A stretch of DNA of 64,000 nucleotides from Mermis nigrescens (lineage: Eukaryota > Nematoda > Enoplea > Mermithida > Mermithidae). The stretch lies in NCBI GenBank assembly GCA_036768485.1, contig JAVLUZ010000142.1, positions 1,632,904 to 1,696,903 on the forward strand. Direction: 5' to 3'. The position numbers and the translations under genes are program-made. This document shows, in pieces, positions 9,006 through 20,029 of this stretch; position 1 is the stretch's first letter; the number at the start of each line of letters is the position of its first letter. Below the pieces are notes generated by a model, which saw only the letters and a list, made by a program, of their open reading frames with translations, was not told where the DNA came from and did not search any database.

Positions 9006-10978
9006 TGAGAAACGTCGAAAAATGGTGTTTTTATCGCCATACCACCATTTTTAAGGTCATTTTTCGACCTTCAAAAAAATCTTGCATCTCCCCCCCAGAA
9101 TTTTCTTGCTGCCCACGTATGGTCGTATACTATCCTGATTATGTTGTTTATGTTTTATGGCACGCATGCACAGTGTCAAATCTGTGGAGAGGGAAAAAGT
9201 GGGCGCGCCCTTGCAATCCCACAGAAAATTTTTTGTACACCTGTAAAATTAGGAGAAGCACCAATGAAAATTAATGTGAGTATTTTTATTCCACAAAGCG
9301 ACCCTCAGACTGTAAACGCAACTCGGTGCATGATTCGCACAAGATATGTTTGCACGAATACAGGCTTTTTTGGTGGAAGAGGGATAGTCGCTGATTATAT
9401 TGAAACAGAAAAAGTTTCTACCAATTTATGCGCTTTAGTGCTTCGCACGAAAAATTACCAAAATAAATCGCTAAAACTTATGAAAACTGGCTTTTGGTCA
9501 ACGAACAACACATTGACGGTCAAATTTCAAATGGTGTTGTACTAATTTTTGTCAAAAAGTCACGAATTTTGTGCTTGAGGAAGGAACTATTGCCTCATGG
9601 AATGGTCAATCCCTCGTAAGTGACTTAGGTGACGTAGGTAGTTGTCAGCCTAATAATGGATTTTGCATGACCGCAGATGGAATAATCCTGTGGAACAAAG
9701 CGGCTTTTACAAAACGTTGTCCATTTGCATTTAAAGGACAGTACGCTGCAGTGATTAGTGGCACGTATTTTATAATAGATGAACTGCAAGGTGCGTTTAA
9801 AATTAAAAATCAATTTACAGAGTGTCGTGAGATTGAAAATGCTTTTAATACATATCAAGGACCAGTAATTCAGTTCTATAATTATTCCTATCCTCATTTT
9901 GATGAAAATAAGACAAAAATGAGCGAGAAATTCAAAAAATCAGATCCTATCAATGCAAAACTGAATTTTCTAGAGATAAAAATCCTCCAAAACGAGAAGG
10001 AAAATTTTCGACATGTTTGGATAGAGATTTGTCGCCAAGGCCAGAGATATTTAGATATTTTATGGCAAATGCTAAAATTTGACGCTTCTTTAGGCGCAAG
10101 AGCTCTCCTACAGCGCAGTGACATTGTGGCTGATTTTACAGGAGAAGCATTAACAGTTTGGCCATGTAAACAGGTCAACGCTACTGAAATTATGTACGAT
10201 TATAAAGTTAATAACATAGTGTTATAAGTATCTACCGGTGCAAATAGATAACCGAGTAATGTTTGTGATGCCAGGTAGTAATGATCTGACAAACTTCAGT
10301 CCAAAAGTAGACTGCAATCACAGGACGATAGGTATTTTTAAGCATAATCGCCAATGGGCCACTCAAACGGGTCCAGTGCACGTTAGTAAGCTACCTCTGG
10401 AGATAATCTGGAAAGGCCACTATAATGTATTTCAATTCGATAGTCCGGCTATTTTTCATGACAAATTATCGAAAATACCTACGAATTTTCAGTTTTTCAA
10501 GAATTACGTTCATCGAACTGAACAATTGGAAATTATTCTGAATAATTTAGTTAATTATACGTCCAAAATGTCGCTAAGGCCAAATTTAATGTATGAAACG
10601 CTCTCAGGAACGGGTCAGGGAGCAGGAAATGTATTAAAAGGCGCAGGTGAAGCATTAGAACACGTTCTACACGGACAAACAGAAAATTTTAACAGCGGAT
10701 TAAACAATCTACTTAAAGGACCGCTACAGCTAATCATAAATGCAATCATTTTCATCGCTATCCTAGCAGGTATTGGTTATGTTGCATATTTAGCACTCCT
10801 CAGGTATAAAGCTAAACAAAAGCGCTCAACACCTGTGGTCATAAATCCTCCCTCAACGTTAGGAGATGCTCTACTTTCTCTTATGAACATGAACAAAAGA
10901 AGCCCAAAGCTTAAGAGAGAAAGCGGTTACTTACGACAAAACCGCCAAAACCGTAGAAATAAACTCAATCGAACATGA
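8841..10978 (+). pseudogene. env: Env-like membrane glycoprotein, interrupted and frame-shifted
   Basis: This is the coding region between gag and protease. It shows an N-terminal hydrophobic signal-like segment split by the MITE, a cysteine-rich ectodomain with about nine N-x-S/T sequons, and a single hydrophobic anchor of about 24 residues (encoded near 10729-10803) with a basic tail. This is a type I glycoprotein layout. Breaks: MITE at 8872-9121, frame changes between about 9480 and 9570 with a stop at 9543-9545, and another frame change near 10227-10238 after a stop at 10225-10227. The last segment ends with TGA at 10976-10978. The glycoprotein family was not recognised. The copy cannot encode a full product. 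Confidence 0.7.
8872..9121 (+). mobile_element. MITE family 1 copy inside the retroelement (250 bp)
   Basis: It starts CACACCTGGGC and ends GCCCACGTATG (11-bp imperfect TIRs) and is flanked by an 8-bp duplication GTCGTATA (8864-8871 and 9122-9129). Insertion plus duplication is 258 bp, a multiple of three, so the flanking frames stay aligned, but the MITE brings the stop at 9003-9005. Confidence 0.92.
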
Positions 10979-11984
10979 ACATGTGGTTGCTACGTCACAC
11001 ACAGTACAACGTTATGTTAGGACTCCGCACATATGGATGATAATTAATGATCAGATTGAAATTAACGCTTTAATAGACACGGGAGCAGTTTACTCTCTAT
11101 TAAGCGCTGATATTGCTAATCAGCTAAATGATATAAAAATTTCGGCTACATTAGCCAAGCCAATTGCTGCAAATGGAGAACTCATATATCTAACAGGCGA
11201 AGCATATATAACAGTTAAAGCCTATGATGTAGAAGAAACGCTACTCGTACTCATTCAAAAAGGAGGAAATAATCCACTTCTTTTAGGAGCAAATTTTCTT
11301 GCGCGTTTCAAAACATATTATTTTAACAACGAAAAGCAATTCGTTCGATTTAAATCAGAAAACATACCGTGTTCTGGGCTCTATTTTAATTCACCAGAAA
11401 TGAGAGGTACTATAACATTAAACGAGAACTGCGAACTGAAGCCAAGAACTTTAACATTAATTAATGTGCCAGTTCCCATGCAATACAAAAGAGTAAAATA
11501 CATTAATTTTGAGCCAAAATCGCACCGATTGCAAAACAATGTATACTTTGCATCTAGTGTATGCCAAGTTCAGGATGAGAAAATCCCTGTACAAATTTTA
11601 AATTTGAATTCATATACCATAACACTATATCATGGCACAAAAATTGGTGACATAAAATGTTTTGTGCAATACCAAATAAATCAAATTTTAGATCATACAA
11701 GTGCCTCAGACCCATCTATCTTGCAAATTGATACGCTAACATGGGTTAAAGAAAATGTTGTGCTCTCTGACAAACTAAAACAGACAGAGAAGGAGCAATT
11801 AATTCGGTTATTAGCTTCATATCCAGAATTATATGCACACAGTGATAAAGACACAGGAAAAACTACACTTGTTGAACATACTATAAACACAGGTGACAAC
11901 AATCGTGTTCGGCGATTCATGTTTTGTACATCACCAGAAAGAAAAAGAAATTATAACAAAAGAAATAAAAGCTCTAGAGGCTAA
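10893..11984 (+). CDS. pro: Retroelement aspartic protease and protease-RT linker
   Basis: The frame opens after a TGA at 10890, overlapping the env end by about 85 bases in another frame, with no clear own ATG (translation probably comes from frameshift or splicing). The catalytic box is LIDTGAVYS (DTG at 11076-11084). The flap and C-terminal LLLGANFLARF box follow, with the usual linker to RT (VEHTINTG at about 11871). The protease cleaves the gag and pol polyproteins. The frame leaves the conserved pol path at about 11930-11950, in an A-rich run, and continues as junk to 11984. The RT frame (+1) takes over there. Confidence 0.85.
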   Translation, partial: TKEAQSLREKAVTYDKTAKTVEINSIEHEHVVATSHTVQRYVRTPHIWMIINDQIEINALIDTGAVYSLLSADIANQLNDIKISATLAKPIAANGELIYLTGEAYITVKAYDVEETLLVLIQKGGNNPLLLGANFLARFKTYYFNNEKQFVRFKSENIPCSGLYFNSPEMRGTITLNENCELKPRTLTLINVPVPMQYKRVKYINFEPKSHRLQNNVYFASSVCQVQDEKIPVQILNLNSYTITLYHGTKIGDIKCFVQYQINQILDHTSASDPSILQIDTLTWVKENVVLSDKLKQTEKEQLIRLLASYPELYAHSDKDTGKTTLVEHTINTGDNNRVRRFMFCTSPERKRNYNKRNKSSRG

Positions 11985-14900
11985 AGAAATTATAAGTAAA
12001 AGCATATTGCCATGGGCAACAAACGTTGTCCTTGTTAAAAAGAAAGACGGTAGACACAGATTATGCATAGATTTTTGTGGATTAAACTCCGTAACGAAAA
12101 AGGATGTATACCCCTTACCACGCATAGACGATATACTAGATACATTGAATAACATGAAATATTTTACCACACTAGACCAAGCTAACGCATATTGGGCTAT
12201 ACCCATAGCTGAAAAAGACCGTGAAAAGACAGCTTTCCATACATCTTGTGGACTCTACCAATTTAATTACTTACCGTTTGGTCTCTGTAATGCACCTGCA
12301 ACCTTTCAGAGATTAATGGATATGCTTCTCTCAGGTCTGCAATGGCAAACTTGCTTAGTATACTTAGATGATATCCTGATCTATGCAAAAACGCATGAAC
12401 AGATGCTTTGCAGACTAAAAGTGATTCTTGAACGCTTATCAAAAGGAGGCATGAAATTGCGCTTAAATAAATGCAAGTTCAGCTTTACGGAAGTCGAATA
12501 CCTTGGCTATCGAATATCTGAACAAGGAATCTTGCCAGATAATAGAAAATTCGAAGCAATATCAAAAATGGCGCAGCCTAAAAATCCGAAAGATGTGAAG
12601 TCATTTCTCGGTTTAATTTCATATTATCGCCGTTTTATACCTAATTGTGCACAAAAATCTCAACCTCTAACGAAACTCTTAAAGAAGGAGGAAAAATTTT
12701 TCTGGGGTAATGAGCAACAAAATGCATTTGAGGCATTAAAATCGCTGCTCATTAACCCGCCAGTTTTATGCCACCCTAATTTTAATAAGGCATTCATACT
12801 TCAAACAGACGCATCCATTCAAGGAATAGGAGCTGTTCTGAGCCAGATAGGTGATGATAATCTTGAACATCCCATAGCTTTCGCAAGCCGTACTTTAAGG
12901 CCAGCAGAGAAAAACTATCCGATAACAGAATTAGAAACCTTAGCCGTGGTAGAATTCATTAAATATTTCAGACCTTACCTTTATCTACACGAAGTTACTG
13001 TACAAACTGATCACACCGCTGTAAAGGCAGTATTGGAAAAACAAAACGCATCCCCAAGGATTGCAAGATGGGGTTTAGCTATAGCAGGTACTAGACTAAA
13101 TATTCAACCTCGGAAAGGTTCATTAAATCAAAATGCGGATGCCTTATCCCGATTACCGAATTCATCTGGGGACTTAACTTTTGATATTGAATCTGAAGAA
13201 ATAAGTCGCCCACTAGAATCAAGCATTTCACGCATCGAATCAAAAATTGACTTGAAAACCTTACAAAATAATGATCACAAATTATCGGACATCATGAGAA
13301 GACTGAAGAAACAGCCAGCTGACGAAAATCTTACAAAATTATATGAAATTAAATCAGACATCCTTTACTGGAAAGAAGATGAATTGTGTAAAGTCGTAGT
13401 CCCAAAGTGCTTACAACCACTGATCATCCAAACTCACCATGATGATCCTCTGGCAGGTCATTTTGGGGCCAGAAAGACTATTCAACTCATTTCTAGACGC
13501 TATTATTGGGACACGATGAATAAAGATGCTATAAATTACTGTAAAGTATGTGAAACTTGTCAGAAAAATAAACCGATGCGTCATAAAATAACAGCCACAC
13601 TTAAACCTATCATCGCATCAGGACCATTTGAACGTGTTGCTGTGGACTGCATGGGTCCTATAAGCGTGACTGAGAACGGAAATAGATTTATTGTTGTATT
13701 CATAGATTATTTTACAAAACATATTGAAGCTTTTCCAACGCCTGATATCACAGCTAATACAATAGCTAAACTTTTTGTTACAAAAATAATTTGTAGGCAT
13801 GGAGCCCCACAGATCCTACAATGTGATCGTGGAAGTGACTTTACATCAAAACTCATGAGCGAAATCACTCATCTCATGAATGTACAAAAAGTTCATACGA
13901 GTGCTTACCACCCCATTGCAAATGGTGAGGTGGAAAGAGCGAATCAGACACTGATCACAAGAATACGTATGTTTGTAGATCAGCACCAAGTTGACTGGGA
14001 TGAACACCTTCCTTACACAGTTTTTGCAACTAACATACACACTAATGACTCAACTGGTTATGCGCCATTTCAACTTTTATATGGAAGAATAGCTAATCTA
14101 CCTGTTGACGCTGCTCTGAACTATCAGCCAAACATTTATCTTACTGATTATGACTCTTACGATCATGAAGTGAAAAGACATTTCACACAGGCACTCACTG
14201 TAATTCAAAGCCAAATCAGACAGGCACAACAGAAATATAGTGCTAACTACAATAAGCATGTGAATAATGTGACTTATACGGTAGGGGATCTTGTCTTAAA
14301 GGAATCCCAGACTGTAAAGAAGGGCGTATCACAAAAATTACTGCCTCTTTATGATGGTCCTTACAAGATTATCGAAGTGAAATACCCTAATATTGTAATT
14401 CAATTATTGCAAGACAGTACAGTAATTGAAACTGTGCATGTAAATCGAAGCAAGCCATTCTTTGGGATTAAACAGTCAGAACCAAATCAATCGGTTCATT
14501 CAGAACATAAAACAGTGGAAAAAAGGATAACGCCAAGTCATACATACAACCTACGAAGTATGGCAAATCAGCAAATAAATGTGGTCACCATACAAACCAC
14601 AAGTGATGATGCAAATTATGATGAAGTACAGGATAGTCAGCCACATGCTATTCCTAATCATGCAGACGCACCTACTGAGATCAAGGAAATAAGCAATACT
14701 GATCTCCAGCTATCACAACTATTATCGAGCACTGAGCGTTTCTGCTCACCAATAATACCTCATGTGCTAGTTACTATTAACAATCAAGTGAAACTATTTG
14801 CTGTGTTGGATGAAAATTCCCCAGGCTCCATACTCAATGCAGCAACAGCTAAACTCATACCAGAGCTCATGATACGCAAAACGTTCCTCAAACACGATTA

Positions 14901-15381
14901 TATTAACCCCATAGGCGAAGCCTATATCAGGGTAAAAACGCAAAACTTCGAAGAGACACTTAATGCTTACATAAACGAACATAATGATACCCCATTAATT
15001 TTGGGATCCGATTTTCTCATTCGATTCGAAAATATCTTTAATGAAAGGGATTTCAAACACTTCAGAGCAGTCTTGAAAGCAGGACATATCGCGAGATCAC
15101 CAACCACTACCAGTCATACTAAGATCAAACCAGTTGAACGGACTGAGGATGAGATAACTGCGGACACTGTGATCCCAGATTGTGATGATCCTAGCAGGGA
15201 CTTCACCATAAACGACTTGTGGGACATTAAACTACAAGGATTTGTCCCCGGTTGCTTTGGACACCTCAGTGGATGGGACCCGAACAGACCGCCCAGCTGC
15301 CAGGAAGAACAACCAGTGACCCAAGAAGATGGCGGCTTGTTGAGTTCATCAAATTCGTCGAATGAGGGCATTCGACCTTAA
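11893..15381 (+). CDS. pol: Pol: RT, RNase H, integrase plus C-terminal protease-like domain
   Basis: An uninterrupted 1162-codon frame; the first 15 or so codons are out of the conserved path, so the true product probably enters by frameshift near 11940. RT has HRLCIDFCGLN and the YLDD box (residues 157-160). RNase H has ILQTDASIQGIGAVLSQ (about 300). The integrase has an HHCC zinc region (about 515-560) and a DD35E triad, D585, D645 and E681, with exactly 35 residues between the last two. A GPY/F module (LPLYDGPYKII) is near residue 825. Residues about 958-1066 form a second protease-like fold without catalytic residues. All other catalytic residues are intact. Confidence 0.93.
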   Translation: MTTIVFGDSCFVHHQKEKEIITKEIKALEAKEIISKSILPWATNVVLVKKKDGRHRLCIDFCGLNSVTKKDVYPLPRIDDILDTLNNMKYFTTLDQANAYWAIPIAEKDREKTAFHTSCGLYQFNYLPFGLCNAPATFQRLMDMLLSGLQWQTCLVYLDDILIYAKTHEQMLCRLKVILERLSKGGMKLRLNKCKFSFTEVEYLGYRISEQGILPDNRKFEAISKMAQPKNPKDVKSFLGLISYYRRFIPNCAQKSQPLTKLLKKEEKFFWGNEQQNAFEALKSLLINPPVLCHPNFNKAFILQTDASIQGIGAVLSQIGDDNLEHPIAFASRTLRPAEKNYPITELETLAVVEFIKYFRPYLYLHEVTVQTDHTAVKAVLEKQNASPRIARWGLAIAGTRLNIQPRKGSLNQNADALSRLPNSSGDLTFDIESEEISRPLESSISRIESKIDLKTLQNNDHKLSDIMRRLKKQPADENLTKLYEIKSDILYWKEDELCKVVVPKCLQPLIIQTHHDDPLAGHFGARKTIQLISRRYYWDTMNKDAINYCKVCETCQKNKPMRHKITATLKPIIASGPFERVAVDCMGPISVTENGNRFIVVFIDYFTKHIEAFPTPDITANTIAKLFVTKIICRHGAPQILQCDRGSDFTSKLMSEITHLMNVQKVHTSAYHPIANGEVERANQTLITRIRMFVDQHQVDWDEHLPYTVFATNIHTNDSTGYAPFQLLYGRIANLPVDAALNYQPNIYLTDYDSYDHEVKRHFTQALTVIQSQIRQAQQKYSANYNKHVNNVTYTVGDLVLKESQTVKKGVSQKLLPLYDGPYKIIEVKYPNIVIQLLQDSTVIETVHVNRSKPFFGIKQSEPNQSVHSEHKTVEKRITPSHTYNLRSMANQQINVVTIQTTSDDANYDEVQDSQPHAIPNHADAPTEIKEISNTDLQLSQLLSSTERFCSPIIPHVLVTINNQVKLFAVLDENSPGSILNAATAKLIPELMIRKTFLKHDYINPIGEAYIRVKTQNFEETLNAYINEHNDTPLILGSDFLIRFENIFNERDFKHFRAVLKAGHIARSPTTTSHTKIKPVERTEDEITADTVIPDCDDPSRDFTINDLWDIKLQGFVPGCFGHLSGWDPNRPPSCQEEQPVTQEDGGLLSSSNSSNEGIRP
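14764..15090 (+). other. C-terminal non-catalytic protease-like domain of Pol
   Basis: This part of Pol parallels the true protease at 11020-11370. ALIDTGAVYSLLSADIA is matched by AVLDENSPGSILNAATA; GEAYITVKAYDVEETL by GEAYIRVKTQNFEETL; LLLGANFLARF by LILGSDFLIRF. The catalytic DTG is DEN here (14809-14817), so it should not cleave. A structural, dimerisation or substrate-binding role is possible but inferred. Confidence 0.8.
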
Positions 15382-15391
15382 AGAAGGAGGA
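15380..15391 (+). other. Polypurine tract
   Basis: AAAGAAGGAGGA abuts the TG of the 3' LTR; it would prime plus-strand DNA synthesis. It lies at the end of pol (stop TAA at 15379-15381), so nothing is encoded 3' of pol. Confidence 0.9.
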
Positions 15392-15966
15392 TGTCAGGGC
15401 GGCGGCAACATCAAAGAGACAAAGAATTTGGAAAGAAGTTATTTTTAGGTACTATATTTAGAAATCACGAAAATGCTTCATGTTCTGATAACACTTTTCG
15501 AGTTAAAGCACACATTTTGTTCAAGCATCGTATTTCCGCTTTTGTCGCAAACTCTTAAATTAGATTTCCTGTCTCGCGTATCTATCTGTTAAACAAGTTG
15601 TATAAATAATTGTGACCTTAGCATTTTTGCGCACTTCTCCGTTTTTCACTTCGATTTGTCCGCTTCACATCGTCCGAGTTTCCGTTACCGATTCGCCCCG
15701 TAACAGATTTGTAACCGTCGTCACCCTTACGTTTTCTCGTGAAGAAGTAAAAGGTAAGTAGATATACTCTGTGTTGTCTTTAATTTAAATCCGCTCTATA
15801 GTGACGATCTAGGTAGCGATCCGCTATTCAACAGCGAAGTATTAGCTCATTTAATCCGCAATAAAAGCGAAGGAAATAAAGCAAGCTAAGCTTAAAGATT
15901 AATCCTCTACAGAAGAGAAGTAAACTAAGCGCTAACAAACTTTGCGTTATCTGCATTACAGTCACA
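15392..15966 (+). repeat. 3' LTR (575 bp)
   Basis: Direct repeat of 6326-6900 with five transitions. It carries TATAAA at 15601-15606 and AATAAA at 15860-15865. It is followed by the CATT target duplication at 15967-15970. Confidence 0.97.
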
Positions 15967-15970
15967 CATT

Positions 15971-17851
15971 GGTTTGCAAATATTTCATATTGTTTCAATA
16001 ACTTCTTCTCCTAAGACAGTCATCGATAATTAAATGGCCTTGTTTTAACACATGCAGTGTGTTGCTGCTTCTATGTCATGTATCAAGATTGCACAGTACT
16101 GATCAGGCTTAGTGAAATAAGTAATGGTTATTTCATTCGATTCCAAGCCATTGTTTGGGTTCAACAGATAATAAACTATCGATGTAATTCTGATTTATGA
16201 TTAACTTCTTTCGTCTGCTGAACTGCAACTTCCTTCTGCAGGTCATAGGAGATATACTTTGATTTTTTGCTTTACAGTGGAAGTCAATTTTTCATCAGAT
16301 TCTTGCAGCTTCCACTTGCTTGAGGAAATATTTCACAGTCACCTTTTTACGTTTTTAAAGATGCTCATGTTTATTGGACTTTTTTGTACAATCAGAGCGT
16401 TTTTATTTACTAGTGAATAAATAAATAAGTAGTTAAAGAATTAATTAAGCAAGTAAATGAATCAAACATACTTAGTGCTAGCGCATTTCTACTTCGGTAC
16501 CAGCATATGAGGGCACACAGTATTACTTGGATGTATTAAGGAGTGACGATTTTTTTAATAGATAAATTGAAAAATAATTTGGAACTTTTTTACTTTTTAC
16601 TCAATATATGATTAGCAATGAGCGTGTGAAGTCTTTGCATAAGCTTATAACATATGGACTTTCTTATCTTGTGACGTTTTGGGTTATCTAACTCGCTTCT
16701 GCTTTCTAAAATTGTCCAGGATTAGAAATGTAAACAGTGTAAAAATATAGATTCGAGAAAACAAATCTTAGTCGCACTTTCTACTCCCCTATGTCTGCCA
16801 ACACTTCCGATCAAGAGTCCAAAAAATATTTCTGTCTGAGCAGTATGACGTTCCATCATCTAAGCGTAAAAGTTGACCGCATTTGTATACAGTCAATATG
16901 GACTTAGTCATGTTGTGCATGTATGGATGGGACGACTAACTTTGGAAGATCCCACTGTTAGTAGCGTAGCATTAAGGACGAACAGCTGTAAAAGTTAAGC
17001 TCATATTCCACACCACATACTCATGCTTCAACTCTTGTATTTATCGCATTTATAGGTATTTTATCTGGACTTTGTTCCAACTTTGATTTGAAACAGTAAC
17101 ATGTACGTACATGAGTAAACCCAAGTGATAAGTATGCAGAAGAACGTTATTTTAAATATATATTTACCGAAATAAGCATTGTTGTCATTAACAACGACTC
17201 TCAAAAAAAGATACCGTCATCAATAACGACGGCTCAAAAACACTTCGCTGATGATATTTTTTGTTGAAATATTGTTGAAACAACGCTACATTGCTGAAGC
17301 CTTTATTCAAATTTTCTAGTAATTTATATTATGAAAATGAAATCCTTAGTCGTTTTTTCAATTTGAAATATATTGTTCAGTTCATGTATTCCTGAAACCG
17401 CAGAATAAGCTCCAATTTTTGTATTGCTCAGTGGACGTAACCTTTTTCCCACATTAATTTTTGCATGAATTAGTCCCCATCATTCATGTCTTGAATGAGG
17501 TGTTCCCAAGTATATTTTTCCATTCTGTTCCTATCGAAGTTTTTAACTTTGCTGCAAATAAAAATAAGCACATAATCAAAAAATCGTTTTTCTAATCACA
17601 GTTCACACTTCTTTGGCTGTTCAATCTGGCCCAGTTGTTATAGCTGTAAATGCAACTAATGCCCCCATGATCTCAATGACCAGACTGCAGACTTGCAGTG
17701 CATTCAAGGAAATCGTTCAGATTCTATGGTAGTTAGAGAATGTGAAAAGAATTTAGGTTGTTTCAGTGACTTCTAATCCATGTCTATATTTTGTCTAACG
17801 TTCACTGCGTTTTCACTGATTTTCGGAAATTTATTAGATTTTGAAGCGTAG
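15971..17851. other. Unannotated AT-rich stretch
   Basis: No open frame with family motifs, no TIR pair and no tandem array recognised. Probably the continuation of the locus into which the LTR element jumped. Confidence 0.4.
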
Positions 17852-17859
17852 CTTCATGG

Positions 17860-19987
17860 CCATTGCGCGGATCCAAGAGAGGCGGGTGGCGGCCGCCCTC
17901 CCCCAAACCCTTTTTGAAAATTGTTTGAGTAGCAGATATACATTGGAATGCACCCAAAATTGAGCTAAAAACGCCAAAACGTCGAACAATTTTTCGGCGA
18001 TTCGCGCCGATTTATCATTATTTTATGTTTCAGTGTTCCAGCATTGTGTTTAAAGTAGTCAAAATATTCCAGTGCTTCAGTGATTTAATAAACTACTATT
18101 TATTGGTTGAAACTCTAAACGCTGGTTGGACATCGTGTTAAAGGTGTGTGCCTGTTATCGACAATTTTTCCTTTCTTTTTTGTTTTTCAGTTCAGAACGC
18201 ATTTCAATGCAAGAATTTGTACTAGTTTGTAAGTATGAAAAGCTGGATAACTTTTTTACCGCAGAGTTAAGAACCATAATTTGGCCGATTTTGTGAAAGG
18301 TTTACCTTACATTTCAACGTTTCATTTAACAAAATTTTCCGGGCTTTGCATGGCTTCGCATGGCTGATAGCGTTTGAGTGCGTCCCCCAGATTCCTCAGG
18401 TGTAGAAGCAATCGTTTCTTACATTTTTTGTATCCAAGGCATAGTCGGGTAATGTAAATGTGCGACCTGACCAGTGTTTTTTTTTGTACGCGGCAAAGAT
18501 TTTATCCCGATGGACAAAGACTTTTTAGGACCGTCTTTGTGCATATACAAAGATTTCTAGGGAGACAAAAATTGCAAAAAAGGTCCGAAATTCGCGGAAA
18601 TTTTCGGCGCCTCGCGCCGAAATGAAAAATAGTGTGTTCTATATATCTTTATAATGGCAGAAATAGCATTTCAAACGGAAAAATGTCAAATTTTTCAAGC
18701 CCTTAGAGACCTAGAAATTGTTTTTACCACACTAAAATCGCTACTGTACCATATTATAATACCTAAAAATTTGTGTGTACAGAATGTACAAAGATTTTTG
18801 GAAAGACAAAAACTGTAAGAAGGTGTAAAATTCACATACAAAATTTCCGGCGCTTCGCGCCGAAATGATTAATTGTTTGTCCTACATATCTTTAAAATGG
18901 CAGAATTTGCATTTAGAATGGAAAAATGTCAAATTTTGCGTTGCTTCACCCCGTTTTATGACAATTTTCAGTAATATTTGGCGTCAAAAAACTAGAATTT
19001 AGCTAAAATACACTACCAAAGATCGAAAACCCTGTTTTATCATACTAAAATAGCTTTCTGTACTATATTATAGTACACAAAAATTTGCATGTACAAAATC
19101 TACAATGACTTTTGGGGACCATCTTTTTACATTTACAAACGGACCTTGTACAGAAAAAAACACTGGACCTGACTTGATAGGATGGGCAGAAGCGCCCCTT
19201 CTCCGAAATGAAAAAGAAATTTAGTTTCTACCAAGGGTCCCCTCGGAGGGAAAAATGGAAAATTAATGAAGCATGTCTGAAACACCACCAAAATAGGTTT
19301 TTAGCGTTTTTGAGTTATGCAAACTCAAAATTCTCGTAGAGCGCTTCGCGTCGGATTTATTGTTTATGTATGGTTTTGTCCTCTAAACGCTCAAAATCGC
19401 TCAAATCTGAGTTAGACATAGAGAGCTTTTCAATTTCATTCCAGTGCTGTGCGCTGGATTCTTTGTTTTCTGCTATAGTTTATGTTTTCTAGCTCACTTA
19501 AAACAGCTCAAATTTGAGTCATGACATAAAGAACATAAACTTTTTCTACAGTGCTCCGCGCCGGATTTTTTGTTTATCTGTGTTTCTTGTCTTACAGCTC
19601 GCTCAAAACTGCTCAAATGTGAGCTTGACTTGCAGAATTTATCTCAATTTGTTCGGCGCTTCGCGCCTATTTATTCAGTATCTTTATAATATTTCTCTGT
19701 AAAGCACAATGAACAAAGACAGGAGATAAGAAATCACTCGTGAATTGCATTGTGAGCCATTGGTTGTGCAGATGAGCTTAAATGATCAATTTCCTGCATG
19801 TCGATATTGAGTAAGGTGAAAAATTTTTAAGAATTTCTTTTAGATTTGTCTTCACCATCGTTTAGAGCTCGCCGAGATACGCTCAAAACTGCCTTTATTT
19901 TCGCTTATCTTCTAATGGTCTTCGAGATATCTGACTTCAAATTTTCGGACCGCCTTCCCCCAAAAATTTTTTCCTGGATCCGCTAGT
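17860..19987 (+). mobile_element. 2.1-kb non-autonomous element X, copy 1
   Basis: Flanked by an 8-bp duplication CTTCATGG (17852-17859 and 19988-19995). The ends are inverted around GCGGATCC (CCATTGCGCGGATCCAAG at left; the right end reads ACTAGCGGATCCAGG on the other strand). There is no coding capacity. The body contains repeated GC hairpins of the GGCGCTTCGCGCC type (for example 18606-18618, 18849-18861, 19655-19667) in AT-rich sequence, plus TTTGTACATGTACAAAG-like motifs. The 8-bp duplication suggests hAT-type mobilisation. Confidence 0.8.
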
Positions 19988-20029
19988 CTTCATGGCTATA
20001 ATACGGTAAAATAACTGAGCATTATAATA

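Larger units (their letters stand above)
6326..15966 (+). mobile_element. Nearly intact Ty3/gypsy-class LTR retroelement, gag-env-pro-pol order
   Basis: The element is bounded by two 575-bp LTRs with TG...CA ends and by a 4-bp target duplication CATT (6322-6325 and 15967-15970). A primer-binding site follows the 5' LTR and a polypurine tract precedes the 3' LTR. Order inside: gag with CCHC knuckle, env-like glycoprotein, aspartic protease, RT, RNase H, integrase, and a C-terminal protease-like domain. LTR divergence is 5 transitions in 575 bp, so the insertion is recent. Defects are a MITE in env (8872-9121), frame changes in env, and a frame change between protease and RT. Confidence 0.95.
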
